From: Gyrodactylus bullatarudis
Lineage: Eukaryota; Platyhelminthes; Monogenea; Gyrodactylidea; Gyrodactylidae
Assembly: GCA_012064415.1 (NCBI GenBank)
Contig: SSNU01000286.1
Coordinates: 1-64,000, forward strand
Direction of reading: 5' to 3'
Length of the DNA: 64,000 nt
In this document: piece by piece, positions 1 through 12,973 of the stretch
Position numbering within the stretch: the stretch's first letter is position 1
How the letters are laid out: each line of letters starts with the position of its first letter
The notes under the pieces: generated by a model
Database searches by the model: none
Told to the model about the DNA's origin: nothing
Seen by the model: the letters and a program-made list of their open reading frames with translations, nothing else
Translations under genes and position numbers: made by a program

Positions 1-318
1 GGGTCCAAGCACTACAGAGATGAATTCGGCAGATTAAGACATAAGGCTGATGTCAGACTAGCAGAACCAGATCACCTCAGTTCAGAAGACGAAGTAGATG
101 AAACAGTAGCAACGACAAGGGAAGATCGGGACGACTTCGGAGATTACCAAGAGGCCCAGGAAGTAACGCGGGATTTCGAGGATTATCTAGAGGCCCAGGA
201 AGAGATAGCGAGCGCGGGCGGAATGTCAGAGGAGCAGGAGCAGCAAGGGCCACAAGTGGTAAGAAAGTCCGAGAGAATTAAAAAGAAGAATAAGTTTTTA
301 ATTGAAGAAATGGATTAG
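1..318 (+). mobile_element. 3' end of an LTR-retrotransposon-like polyprotein (partial)
   Basis: An open frame runs from the window edge to a TAG at 316-318 and encodes about 105 residues. It is more GC-rich than its surroundings. The protein is very acidic and contains a short internal duplication (DDFGDYQEAQE followed by DFEDYLEAQEE). It ends in a basic patch, RKSERIKKKNK. A C-terminal R-x-SERI-x-K patch after an acidic linker is common at the end of Ty3/gypsy pol polyproteins, so I read this as a retroelement tail. This is an inference from composition and the terminal motif; no integrase or RT domain lies in the window. A TGTTGTAAG at 336 could be an LTR start but is unproven. Confidence 0.45.
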
Positions 319-498
319 GTCTTATTGGAAGAGCGTGTTGTAAGGCGGATTAATATTACAATAATATATTTGATTCAGTGTTTATAAAGGGCATTTAAAC
401 AACAATAAGATTTGGACAGAATATTTGTTTTACACATCGTCATGAATAAACAGTTTTTGAAATTATCTCGTGTTAACTTGAACTGGTTTCTCCCTTAT

Positions 499-735
499 TT
501 ACAACAGATTATCTACTGGCTCATAGTCGATGAATTCTTGATCAAGAGGCTGAACTTCTTCTTCAACTTCTTCATTTGAGTTATCTGGAGCAGGAATCAT
601 GAGTAATGAATATGTTTTTCCGGACCGTGTACATTTGATTTCAACCTCGTCTAACATGACGTTATATCCCAGTGGGTAACATATGACCCAAACTTTAAAA
701 TAATATACCTCTGGCCTATTGACCAATAGAATCAA
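499..735 (-). CDS. unassigned 78-aa ORF, possibly transposon-derived
   Basis: I do not recognise this ORF. It has a hydrophobic or aromatic first half (VYYFKVWVICYPLGYNVML) and an acidic tail (NEEVEEEVQPLDQEF). Its upstream part overlaps a 33-nt stretch (659-697) that is a near inverted copy of 914-956, so the ORF may be a by-product of a degenerate mobile element. It lies downstream of the JIP gene on the same strand, but JIP already has its own stop at 1293. It could be a stray exon or a chance ORF. Confidence 0.15.
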   Translation of the reverse strand: MILLVNRPEVYYFKVWVICYPLGYNVMLDEVEIKCTRSGKTYSLLMIPAPDNSNEEVEEEVQPLDQEFIDYEPVDNLL

Positions 736-1292
736 TGTTTTTCATGAGGTATAATAAGCGTTTAGTCAGGTATCATTACAGAAAATTAGAAATCTCTATA
801 CCCTTTAGTATAGTAATCAAAGAATATTGAACGAACACTTGGTTGTCATGGTCGATTCGTAAAAGAGGTACAAAAAGTGCTAATTAAATTTTTCTTTCAA
901 AAATGATTAATCAGTAAGTTTGGGGTCATATATGACCCTTGGGATCGAAAGGTTTAATGGTAGCCTATTTTTGAATCTAAAAATGAGTAATAAATTATTA
1001 TTACTAATAATATAGACTGAAATTTGATCTTTGAAAGAATGAGTCAAGTGTATAAGTATCTGATAATTTATTTGTAAAAATAAGTTAAATCATTGAATAG
1101 CCTCTAATATTTCTTGATTAGTTAATCTTTTTTCTCGACACTTGTGATAATGTTGATGATGTAATGATACATTTCATGATAATTTCAAATGGTTTTTTTA
1201 ATTTTTGCAAAATTTAAATATTGAAGCAAATTAACTTGTAAAACTCTCTTCTAGTCTAAAATATAAAAAATAAAGAAGAGGAACAAAAGAAA
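736..1292. other. A/T-rich spacer with one hairpin
   Basis: No gene is seen here. The only structure is GGGGTCATATATGACCC at about 919-935 followed by a TTTAA near 953. This resembles the subterminal hairpin plus TTAA end of the piggyBac elements elsewhere in the window, and may be a solo remnant. Confidence 0.4.
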
Positions 1293-4200
1293 CTAGTTAA
1301 CTAGGGACTGTGATCGTTTTGTGTTTGGGGACTTGGTAGTGTTGGGAAGGAGCCAGGCAAAGAGATAGTTTTTCTTTGAATTATCTTCGTCTTCTTGATT
1401 ATATGTTTTATTCTGATGAACAGTACAACCTGAAATAGTAAAAACATAATTACATTGCTATATCAACACAGTTAACCTCTAATGATAAAAGTTCCAGAAA
1501 AGTAAAAATTCAAGTAATTTACCCCTTTTAGCAAGACGTTGGTAGCCTTGTCCCCCAGTGATAATCATTATTTGGGAATACTTTTGTTTAATAACCTCAT
1601 CAGAATTGTCAATATCCCAAGAAGTTGAAAGACCAAGTTTATGTTTTGAAAGAGCTGTATGAGCCTCTGGGGGTCCATGGGCTCTGATTTGTAATAGGAA
1701 CCGGACATCCTTCATATGGCTATATCTAGATATCTAACATAAAAGAATTAATTTTTCGAACATGTAAATAAATAAATGTGGTTAAAAACATACTTGTAAG
1801 TATCCAGGCTCCACTTTGGCAGCTGTCATCATTTTAGGACGCAAGTTTATCTGGTTCCTTGTAGGATTGTTACTAGCTTGATGGTTAGATACTTGATTTG
1901 GTAAGTTACTATCGAAAACTTCAATATTATTGTTTTCGACTTCCTCGTCTATGGTGGAATATTCAGAAGGAACCAAATCATCTTCAATTCTATCCTGACT
2001 GTTCATGTAAATAGAATAGGGCATGGTGATTGTTATACCAATATTGGTACTTATCCAAAGTTGGTCTCTACTCGGTAGTAATGAAGTTATTGTTAGGCGT
2101 AAATTATTCTTATTATCTTGGATCTTGTTGTCGTAATAGGTGTCCTGATACTGTTGAGATCCATTCAAGTTCGTCTCTAGGAATGAGGAAAAATTTAGAT
2201 TAAACTACAAGATTCTTTTATTAAAGTAAAATTTACTAAGTGTTTTCAAAATAGCTGATTGTATGTCTACATCTTGAATGTGTTGGTGGGTAAAAGCATT
2301 GTACAGACGAATAATCGACTCTCTTCGTATCGAAATCCAGACCCCATCAGCAATCCAAGCCATTTGACGTATTTGTGCATCATGCTTTGGATGAGCTTGA
2401 ATTCTTTAAGAATAAAATTTAATTTTTACTGAAATACTGTATCAACTCATTAATGATAAATTTTGATTCTCATATCTCAAGTAATTATCAAGTCTATTCG
2501 ATTTTTTCGTAAAGAACACTTACACATTTTGCAATTGAAAAGTATTTGTATCAACAATGAGTATTGAATTGCGATACGCTATCCATATTGTATCCAAATT
2601 TACAATAGGGACAATAGAACGTATAGAATATTGAGGATGACCACAATTTAGGACGATTGCTTGACTAAGATCCCATTTCCCAAGATCAATAGAGGTTTTA
2701 TCATGCGGCGCCATTGAAGAGAGCAAGCTTTCTTCAGATTTCATATTTTGTTTGTCGTCAATAATGCGTCGAAATATGTAAACTTTGGAATTGGCAAGAC
2801 TCACAAACATTTTACCTTTCATGTATCTGAAAAAAAATTTCAATAAAAGATCTCCAACCATTGATCCAAGTAAAATTCTATTAACTCACTGAATTCCAGT
2901 GATTGAATCAGGCAAAGTTACCGTGTTTAAAGCCTTATCAAACTGACTAACTGAAGAGTGGATAAAAAGTTCACCACTTTGGGATCCCAGCCAGACAGTT
3001 GGTTGAGATGTGCTAGGTAGATGCAAATTTTCATAAGTCGCACTTGGGCTAACATCCTTTGAGGATTCCTGACTGGCATCAGCAGTCTCTTTATTGGCAT
3101 TCTTAGGATTTACTTTAACTAAGTAAGCGAAAATTATTTTAGTAAATTTTATTTTTGAACCTATTGAAATCTATTACATACATGAGTCTACATATATGTT
3201 TAAAAATATAGTAACTCACTAGTTTCTTGACTAAAGTTTTCAGGCTCTGAGGAATAGCTGGTGCCTAATGTTGAATTTGTCATAAAAGAGTTATTTAACT
3301 TTGTAGAAAATGATACGCGTGAGATGTTGTAGATTCGGCGTGATGCTTCAGAAGCATGATTTATTGATTGTACGGATTCATTGGGTAATGAATTTATATC
3401 TTCTTTAATGTTGGGACTATTTAAAGTGAATGGAATTGACTGCCATTGAGAGTTGGTACTTTTTAAATGTTCAAGAATGGATTTGTTAAAGGCTTTAAAA
3501 CATGCAAAAATATTAGAAAGTAGAAAATTTCTAAAAACCTTTTGATTCTTACCTGGAGCAGACCCAATAGAGAGAATTTGTGACTTGACAACTCCAAATG
3601 TTTCAATCACTTTTCTTGGTTGGTTCATATCAACAATTGTAATCTGAGATTTAACATCTACACTCTCATCATTTTCTGATTTTAGGAGATTTGATCGCAT
3701 TGACAGGCTACAAACCCAGACCATTTCACTAACTCGTTCATCTGGTAGACCTGTGGATGTCTGTAAATGATTTATATTAAAACTTTAAAATTAAACCCTT
3801 AATATCTAAGAAATTTATCTAATTGCTTGTTGATGTTGTATGAAGGTGAAGATTTGTGATTTAAACAAAAATCTCAATTTTTATCAAGAGCTCGAGAGGC
3901 ACACTTTTGGTAGATGAATGGCTTTAATCTAGATAATTTTATAATGTAACTGAATGAATCAGAAAAATATAATTGAACTTTTCAATGTGAAACAAAAAAT
4001 GTCGATATAAAATTTGCTAAAATACAATAAAAGTAGTAAGAGTTTATGCTAAAATACTTTGATAATTAAAAAGATATTAGTCATGGCTTGATAATAATTT
4101 TCAATAAAGAAAAAAATAGACCAAAACTTGTAAAGTTTTAGATCACAGTGCAAAATGATTGGAGGATAAAGAATCATAACTAATTCATTATTATACAAGA

Positions 4201-7200
4201 TCGGCTATAATGAATATTTTCCATCATCACTAAACAAAGTAGAAAATAAAGGAATTTAATTATTGAACTGAAAGAGTTGTTGCTAATGAAGTTCATTTGA
4301 GTAATAGAATTAATAGAATTAGTTGACAAGCACTTTATGATATGGGTTAATTATTTATTTTGTCAATGATGGTTAGGGATTGATGACTTACTTTATTCTT
4401 GATGTTTTAAAGAAAAAAATTGAAATCAAAACATTGAAAAGTTCGAGTGCTTATAGCATGATGTAATTAGAGTGACTAAATGAGTTGAGAAAAATGAAAA
4501 TTATGATTATGCTCTATGAATTTTTCATGAATATGTTTGATTTGAATTAGTTTTAGAGAATCTCGCAAAATCACTTACAGCAAGTTCATGTGAGCAGTCA
4601 GATTGGTTGTTGAAGCTAGATGTACTCTGATTGGCTGAGGAAATTGAAGCTCTTATCGGTGTCGAAGTAAGATTGAGTTTTGGATTCTCGAAAAATTTAC
4701 TGTGACCGATTCGAACAACACCTTCTTCTATATCGATGGGAGTGTCTCGATAAGTACTAGTTCCACACCAAATCTAAATTTATGATATTACAAAGACCTT
4801 GATTCAATATTATAGATATTTTAGTTTTACCTCCATATCAGGGAAAGATTCATTGATGGGTCTTGAGAATATAGGCGTAGAAGTTAGATCGAAAAGTTGT
4901 TTGAATAGTTGATTTTTAGGAGATGTCTCAGGGAATCGAAGTTCTCTTGACAAGTTTATCTCTCGATGTTTTATAATACCCTTCAGGGAAGGACATTCCC
5001 AGCCTGGTATCAGAACTTCATTAGAGTCTATTTTGGTAAAAAGATCATTGTAACAGCTGCACTTAAGGGGAGAAGAAAAATTGTTTTGTGCCCTGAAAAA
5101 TAAATCGAAAGCAATTGAAATATGTTTATGTATTTTACAATTTATACAACTTCATTACCATAAAAGAAGATTCGGTTTGTTTATTCGGAACAGTTTTTCT
5201 AATTAAGCATCATCTCGAAGGGTCAAAGGTTAAAAAATTTTGGGATTGTGTAATATTTTATCATGGCCATTATTATACAATAAACAATGACCAGTCAAGA
5301 AGAAACATTAATTAATGTTTATAAATGTAATGCATAAACAAAAAATTGGACAAAAATTCTATCATATTACCTAGCCAGTATTACAGCCGACAAACGAGCA
5401 ATCACATGATAAATATTTAAACCGATTATAATCGATTTTTTTCAGTTGAAAATCTTATTTCATAAGGAAAGTGAAATTTTGATAAAAAAAACGAAAATTA
5501 GGTTACGTTAAGAGAAAAATTCAAATTACATGTTTGGATTAACGTAATCGACTTTGCACCCTGAGCCATTGTCATTAACAAGAGAATTTTTTCTGTTCGA
5601 GGATGGGGATAATTCTGCTCTTGTATGAGAAGCTGAATTTAGTGAATTAGTATTGGCATTATAGTGGGTAACGGATGAATTCTGGGAGGCAGTGTTAGCT
5701 CCTGATTGACCAAATAGCATCGAGAACAATATGTCAGATCTAAATTTGAAAAAATTTTAAAACTCAAATAAATAATGCAGGTGCTCAAATTTTACTAAAT
5801 ATTTAGCTAGAAGGAAACCACGAGTATGCAAGTTTCTGAAAACAGACACGGTTTCTTTCAAAAGTTTAAAACAGAGATTAAGTCATACAAAGCATTTATT
5901 TCATCTCACAAGAGAGAATCTTGAAAAGAATTAAAGATTATTTTTACGCTTGGCAATGAAATAAAATCTATATTGTAGATAGATAGAACCTTGATTAGCT
6001 ATTCAAGATTATTACGCGTAGACAATATAATTTGCTTTTAATTAAGAAACATGCAACAGATTTTACGTTTTTGAAACTTTATAACCAGCTTTGAAAATAG
6101 TTATTTTTAATTAATAAAATTCAAACTTACATTTTTTTGCGAGTACTACTCTTTCGATTATTTCTCTGTTCTGCCTTGTTCATTTCTATCCATTCAATAT
6201 TATTCTGAAGTTCAGCGAGTTGCATTTTGAAATGATTCCTTTCAATAATCATTTTGCTCATCTCTGATCTGGAAAACCACATTTTCTTGGCCCATGGTAC
6301 ATCCTCCTAACGGATGAAAATTATTGCATAAATCTTATTTGGGAAAATTTTTTACATACTTCATCCTGATTCTTTATTTCAGCTTGAAGACTTTCCACTT
6401 GTCGCCTTAGACTTATGTTTTCTTGTTCCAAATCTTGTATTCGGATTTGAAGACTAGATTTGGCGCGCAGTTGTGAATTGAGATCATCACGTAATTCCGT
6501 ATTATCACTATAGGGATAATATAAAATAATTTTATACAAATGTCTCTCTCTCTCTGGATAAATCTTACTTTTCTAGCGTATTAACTTGTGTCATGAGATC
6601 GTCAAGAGCAATCTTGAATGCGTTCCTGTTTGAATGAGAATTCATTATTATTATTATCGCTAGATATTTGAGAAAGTTGACATACCTATCTTGGATAAGT
6701 TCATGGTTTTCCCGAAGAATATTCTGCACCTCTCGAGTGACACCTTGAAAAGAGATTGTAAAAATTATTAGAATCGAAGATAATCTAAGATTTCTATACA
6801 GATTTTGATGAAAAGTGAACAATATTTTATAAATCAAACCTGAAAAATTTGTTAATTTATATTGACGATTCTATCTTTGAGAACAAAATTTAACACTTTT
6901 AGTATTTTGCAAAATGAAACCCATAACCCTTTAGAGGATAAAAGTTTAAGAAAATCAACAGCTAAAGGAGTTAATATTTATTCATCATAGAGGTCAATGA
7001 TTTAGCTAATTTTTTTCGGTTTTTCCTTACTTTCTTAATTTTGAAAATAAAATCATTTATAAAATTAGAATATATATTTCTAAGTATATTAGTAGTATTA
7101 TGTACTGATAGTACTATAGACTATTGTATTTAGAAGAAAATTCAAACCTTTCCTGTATTTATTTTGGGAGAAAAATCCCTGTATTATTTTTTCAGAGTTT

Positions 7201-9892
7201 TTTTCGCAGTTTCAAGTTTTTATTCCTCTTATGTATTGACAATTTACTTGAGAATAAATCATCATTATGTGAAATATGTATCTTCATCCTATTTTGTAGA
7301 ATGGAGAAAATTTCTTTCTACATGATGAAGAATTATTGAATGCATTCCAAAGTTAAGTTAGTGTTTTGGGGCTTAGTTTTTGAGAGCACATTCAGCACAT
7401 ACTGTAATTATGTAGTTAACATGATGATAATTTTTTATTATCAAATCTATTTCATGTCTACAATATTGTGAACTCTAAATACATGTAATGATTTTTAAAT
7501 ATAAAATGGTGTTTTTGAAAGTTTGAAAAGTATTTTGTACGTGTGTGTATACTTGCTAGTGTAGATGGGGGTTTGTGTAGAGTGAATCTGTGAGTTAAAA
7601 TTGAAACAGAATGAATGAAAGAGGAACAGTAAAATAACGACATTTAGATTTAGAAGTACATCGTTAGCACACATAAGTAGAGTTATTTTTCAACTCAAAT
7701 ATATATCAAGATAATACAGCCCCGTGTGTTTGTCATTTCTAGATAATTTGCCCGCTTAATTCCATACAGAAAGAACATAAGAAGCGAATAATTTTAAACA
7801 TTTAAAAGAAATCTAGATGAAAATTATCACGTTTAGAAATTTTAGAGGATTTAATTTAAACACAAAGAGGGCTAGTGTTATGAGAGAGGAAGATAAAAAA
7901 AACATTTAGATAAATTTACTTGAAAATATCCCGTTAGAGCCAGACAAGGTGTTGAGAGAAATGAGTGATGTGAGTGGGGCACCATCATTTGAGCTAGACT
8001 CATCATCACTACTTGACCCTGAAAGACTCAAATTGTTTTTTTCGCCACCTCTTCTTTTATTTCGGAATACTAAGTTGATATATAGATTAAGGAAAATTAC
8101 ACTCTAATTAAAGATTGAAATTGCTACTTTACTGTTTATTTAAAAACCACCTTTTACTTAAGCTAACATTCTCTTTTCAAGAACCTCTTGATCTATATGA
8201 CACATGAATGGTTAGGATCATAAGACTATGATTTTATTCAAATTCTGATCTAAAAGGGAATAAACCAATTATGAAATGTTTTCAAGCATATATATCTATT
8301 TGATATATACTAGATATTATCTAGTTGAATGAACGACAGTTTAAATTATTCTAGATTTTAATTCAGCTCAGTAAAGTTAGCAATATTGAGCGTTGACAAT
8401 ATTAATTATTTATTTTAAATGATAAAGTAAAACAGCCGATAAAGATGTGCCTAAAAATCAATAAAATCTAATTAGGTAAAAATCCAAAGGGTTTCAAACA
8501 AGTTCAGTCAAAAAAAGAAATCGAAAGGAATCCATTAATTTAGACTTGTGTAAAATCAAAAAAACAAAAAATTAAAACTAACCTTCCACTGGTGACTCTA
8601 CAAATAAGAGGATTTGATGAAAAAAAGGATTTACTCTAGAGTTTATTACAGCTTTTCCCAGATATGTAATTTCTATTGGATTTTCATAAAGGTTTGTAAA
8701 TGAAAGTACTCACCAAAAGGATCTTGACTTCCATCGCTAATGATGTCCCCTGACATGGATAAATCATCAAAATTTGGTTCCTCGTTGCGATACACTTGAT
8801 AGCTGCAAATATTGTAGATTTTTTCAATAAAAGATTTGCAAATACTTGAACAAGTCTAATTTTTCAAAGGTCATCAAACTTACTTTGGACTGAAAGACAG
8901 CTCATGATCGCAATTAAGTTCTGGTGTAGTGTCTAATATTGACTTGATAACCTTTTGTTTTGTAGTCTCATTTTGAGTTGTAGAGGACTGTGCTACTAGG
9001 ATAGCAATAAGTTATAGAGAATAAAAAATTTTTTTGACATTCAAAAAATTTTCTATTACTTGATGAATCAATTTCATTCTTTAAAGGAGTATTTCCTGTA
9101 GATAGTTTGGGCAGGATCCCGGGAGAATCAAAATCTTCATCTGTATTGAAAATTATCTTGTTGGGCTGGGAAATAATCAATTTTGGCTGAATTAAAACAT
9201 TATTCATGGGGATTGGTACGGATACTTTTTGACTGTTTTTTTCATTGCTATCAATCTGGCCAAAAAATTTAGTTTTGTCCACATATTCGGCGTGATTCTT
9301 GAGCAATTCACTATAACGATCATGGAGCTTTTGATTATTCTTCTTCAATTCAATCTCGCGCTCTTCATATCTAGTTACTGAAAGAATGTTATATTATGAG
9401 TTTATCAAGAAAAAATATAATAGTTTAAACAAACATTGGTCTTGAAGATTCTTTATGGACAATTCTAATCGCTTGAGGCTCTTGTTGGACTTTAGCTTGT
9501 CTGATTCTTTCTCGCGTTTAACCTCTTCAAGGTAATCCTCAAATTTGTTCATTTTCTAAAGAAGATTATTAATAGTTATCATTATGATGGAAGAAATTCT
9601 TTTCAATTGATTTTACTTCTTGAAGATTTCTCTTGGAAGTCTTTTCTTTTTCAAACTCTGAGAGCAGAAACTTTTGGTCTTCTTGCAACACATTATAATT
9701 AATCTCAAGTTCTTCTTTAGAAACCTGATATTCTTCAAGACTCCCAAGAATAGAAACAATCAGAGGCATTAAATTTTTAATGGAATTATCGCCAAATTTC
9801 TTGATAATAATATCGAGCTCTTTATAAATTTCATTTGCAAGACATTTAACCCTCGAAGAGAGCATAATAGCATCGTCAGTGTCGTCTTCCAT
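1293..9892 (-). CDS. JNK-interacting protein 3/4-like scaffold (Sunday driver/SPAG9 family)
   Basis: Scaffold that links JNK-pathway kinases and kinesin/dynein to vesicles. Exon 1 (9617-9892) encodes the RH1 region (SRVKCLANEIYKELDIII, NLMPLIVSILGSLEE). Exons 9435-9555 and 9060-9377 carry the coiled coil and the conserved TRYEEREIELKK...LHDRYSELLK. Further exons: 8884-8995, 8714-8802, a 15-nt micro-exon 8583-8597, 7920-8069. The RH2/leucine-zipper part follows (6686-6743, 6569-6625, 6360-6507) with REVQNILRENHELIQDR, then 6131-6306 (VPWAKKMWFSRSEMSKM). The C-terminal half (exons at about 5530-5739, 4831-5092, 4579-4773, 3555-3760, then smaller exons down to 1293) is the beta-propeller, with ITIVDMNQPRKVIETFG and IITGGQGYQRLAKRG. 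Phases agree at the junctions I checked. Exon borders below 3.5 kb are approximate. Invertebrates usually have a single JIP3/4 gene, so I do not choose between the two. Confidence 0.85.
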
Positions 9893-10373
9893 TTTTGTCT
9901 AGTTAAACAACATTTTAAATTAGTGAAATACCCGAAAAAATTTAAAACAAGAAAAATTCAATTACTCTCCGTAATATGACTTAAAATTTCATTATTATTA
10001 TTTTGCATGAATATTTAAATACGTTTGACATATAAACGTACTCTTGGAAGAATAAAACGTACATAATATTAAAGTTGAATTCCATGCATGAAATGTACGA
10101 CAGCTTTAGAAAATTATATGCTTTATTCAGGATCATAGAATACTTCATTTCTAGGTTTGGTTTGGAAATCTCTGAGTGAATAAGCACATTGTAGTCATGT
10201 GTAACAAGTTCTAGCTAGAGCACACCTTAACAATCTCATTAATACTCACACAAGAATAAAATGTTAACTATTAGACTTAGATAAATCTATTTTTATATAC
10301 GTGTGTGTGAGATATGTAGATAAATAATTTATAATTTTTTTCAAGTCGTTATTATTCAACAGTAGCTTTAGTA
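9893..10373. promoter_or_regulatory. divergent intergenic region between JIP3/4-like and calmodulin-like genes
   Basis: 481 bp between two divergent start codons, with no coding signal. It is A/T-rich and contains a GTGTGTGTGAG tract near 10302. It presumably holds both promoters (inference). Confidence 0.4.
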
Positions 10374-10802
10374 ATGAGCTTTGAAGTTGATTCAATCGAT
10401 GAAAATTTTGCAGAATTAGATAGAAATAACGATGGAACTCTTAGTTCAGAGGAAATTACAAAATTTTTCAACAGTTATGGAGTACATATAACCGAAAAAG
10501 AAGTAAATGACATGATTGAAAAAGCAGATGACAATAATGACGGCCTAATAACTATGAAAGAATTCAGGAATCTCTTGGAATTTTATCCCATCGTTGGAAT
10601 TCTCAAGACTATGAGAAAGTTTTTCGATTCAATCGACTGGAACTCCACTGGATATATAACAAAAGAGCAACTAGGTGACTTTTTGATTGCCAATGGATTC
10701 AAGTACTCCAAGGAAGAACTAAAAGAAATTATAGATCAAGCAGATTTGGATAATAATGATAAAATCGATTTCAATGAGTTTTCTAAAATTGCCCATTTTT
10801 GA
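10374..10802 (+). CDS. calmodulin/troponin-C-like four-EF-hand protein
   Basis: 142 aa, single exon. Four EF-hand loops are visible: residues 16-27 (DRNNDGTLSSEE), 52-63 (DDNNDGLITMKE), 88-99 (DWNSTGYITKEQ) and 124-135 (DLDNNDKIDFNE). Loops 1, 2 and 4 keep the acidic position 12 and should bind Ca2+. Loop 3 has T at position 5 and Q at position 12 and is probably weak or silent. The layout of two EF pairs joined by a central helix matches calmodulin and troponin C, but the sequence is far too divergent to be calmodulin itself. Its stop lies 92 bp before the CPT2 start on the same strand. That gap has an AATAAA-like signal and no AG dinucleotide before the CPT2 ATG, so I see no trans-splice acceptor there. 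Confidence 0.85.
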   Translation: MSFEVDSIDENFAELDRNNDGTLSSEEITKFFNSYGVHITEKEVNDMIEKADDNNDGLITMKEFRNLLEFYPIVGILKTMRKFFDSIDWNSTGYITKEQLGDFLIANGFKYSKEELKEIIDQADLDNNDKIDFNEFSKIAHF

Positions 10803-10894
10803 ATTGGTGATTTGCCAATTGAAATTTCAAACACTTAATAAATTAATTTTTTTTTGTTTTATTGTATTTATAAATTAACACCAACATTTTTTCG

Positions 10895-12973
10895 ATGTTA
10901 AATTGTTGCAGGTATTCTTTATTAAATAGCCCTAGAAAATACTCCAAACTTATAAATGAATATGATATCTTGAAGAGATCCTTTCTACCAAGCGATTTCT
11001 TCCAGAAGAGCTTACCAATTCTCAAGGTGCCAAAGTTGGAAGATTCTGTTCCAAGATATCTTCAGTCTCAAGTTAATTTATTGCATTAATTCTAGGAAGC
11101 TATTCTTTCTCCTGATCAATATGAAAGAGCTAAAAACTCTATTAAAAAATTTGCAGAAAAAGATGGGTTATTACTTCAAAATGAGCTGATCAAATATGCT
11201 GCAGCTCGGTCATCTTCAAGCTACATTACTGAAATGTGGACAGACATGTATCTTAGAGATCGCAGACCCGTCGTATTGACTCACCAGGCTGTTCTTGTAT
11301 TTCGAAACTCAGATAAAGGCGACTCTTTTAATAATGTAAATTTCGAATAATTTATGAATACTCTTAGCAAGCAGTTCGTACCACCAATTTAATATCTAGC
11401 TTTGTCCGATTTCGAAATTCCTTGAAAAATAACATTCTCGAGCCAGAGGTTTTTTATATGAATCCAAAAGGTAAAGATTCTGCCTTCATGAAGATGTTTT
11501 TGAAATCTCTTCCGAGTTCTTACTCCACCTATGGCTCTTATTTGTTCAAGGCATTTCCTCTTGATATGTCTCAATATAAAAATTTATTTAATTCAACTAG
11601 AGTACCGGCACCAGGGAAGGATAAATTGAATATAGATAGTACAGCGCGACATGTCATTGTAACAAGAAATGGAAATATTTACTATTTCAATGTCTTGGAC
11701 AAAAATGGAAAAATGCTTTCTGGGGAAGAAATTCTAAAAAATATAACATTTATTTTAAACCAACAGAATATACAGACGAAACCAGGTACTGATCCAGTAC
11801 AAGCACCTAATGTTGGTATAATTACAGCCATGAATCGGGACGACGGATTCAAAGCCAGACAAGATCTGCTTCATATGGGCAATGTAGAAAATTTTCGAAT
11901 TATAGACTCAGCATTGTTTGCTGTATCATTGACTGATACTGATCATGAAAATCCAGATCTAGTTCTGAATGAATTTTTAGCTGGGCCAGCTGAAAATCGA
12001 TGGTTCGACAAAAGCATCACTCTGATTGTTGACACAAAAGGAAAGGCTGCTCTCACTTTTGAACATAGTTGGGGGGATGGAGTAGCTGTTCTAAGGCTAT
12101 TCAATGATGCTTTTGAAGATTCTGAGGCAAGACCCGTTGTCAGCAGTCCTATAAACGATATTAAAGGGTAAGAAATTTTCTTTACCTATTTTTCATTATA
12201 GGGAAACTGTTGACAAGCTTATTTGGAATATGAATGAAGAATTTATTAAAAACACAATCGAATTCGAAATAGAAAAATACAACAAGTGGAGATTTGACTT
12301 GGATTTGAGTCTCTTTCAAATTGATGATTGTCTCACCAGGAATACCTGCAAGACAGCCCAACTTAGTCCAGATTCAATGATGCAGTTAGCTTTTCAAATT
12401 GCCTATTACAAAATTCACAAAGATTTTGCTCCCACATATGAGTCATGCAGTACCTCAGTGTTCAAACATGGTCGAACGGAGACTTTGCGTTCAGCCACTA
12501 TTTTCACTTCAGAGACAGTTAACTATTTAAAAAATCAGCGCATCAGAGATGCTAATCCAGTACTTTGGAATCTCCTCTCCAAATGCTCTGCTCATCACAA
12601 TAAACTAACCAAAGAGGCTGCAATGGGCCAAGGATGGGATCGGCATTTTTTCGCTTTGAAAACTATCGGCACTGAGATTAATAATGGAAGAGTTCCAGAT
12701 TTTTTTGCAAATGATGAGTTTTACAATTGGATAAATAATATAATCCTTTCAACAAGCTCTCTTAACTCTGATAACTGCCTTATGGGTGGATTCGCAGCTC
12801 CGAATCCAAACGGTTATGGCATTGGCTATGTGATTAAACAGGATTCATCCGGCACTGTCCTATCTTCATGGAAAAGTTCACAATTTGTAAAGTTAAAACT
12901 TTTCAGTGAAGCTCTCAGTGATACGATAGAAGATTTAGGAAAATTCATCAAAGACATGAAAAAACCAAAATAG
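10895..12973 (+). CDS. CPT2: carnitine O-palmitoyltransferase 2, mitochondrial
   Basis: Re-forms acyl-CoA from acylcarnitine on the matrix side of the inner mitochondrial membrane for beta-oxidation. Four exons: 10895-11071, 11096-11335, 11368-12167, 12202-12973. They give 662 aa, close to human CPT2 (658). The introns are only 24, 32 and 34 nt; the first is a multiple of three but contains in-frame stops, so it must be removed. The N-terminus (MLNCCRYSLLNSPRKYS) fits a mitochondrial presequence. Family landmarks: PKLEDSVPRYLQ, AFPLDMSQYKNLFNSTR, NRWFDKS, catalytic FEHSWGDG with His at residue 372 (the same number as in mammalian CPT2), YESCSTSVFKHGRTE, and KEAAMGQGWDRHFFAL. The CPT2-type HGRTE and STS-like motifs are present. 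No lesion seen. Confidence 0.95.
11072..11095 (+). other. 24-nt intron in CPT2
   Basis: Begins GTTAAT and ends TTCTAG, with TTAAT just before the acceptor as a possible branch site. In the flanking frame it would read TAA and TAG. Removing it joins LQSQ to EAILSPDQYERAK, as the CPT2 family requires. Confidence 0.9.

Noticed and set aside
10803..10894. Operon-like arrangement of the calmodulin-like gene and CPT2 (92 bp, same strand)
   Set aside because: The gap contains no AG dinucleotide before the CPT2 ATG, so a spliced-leader acceptor is not available there; an AATAAA-like signal suggests separate transcripts.
11422..12171. Treating the CPT2 pieces at 11422 and 12230 as separate genes or a frameshifted pseudogene
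   Set aside because: A 34-nt GT-AG intron joins them in phase and the spliced product has normal CPT2 length and His372.
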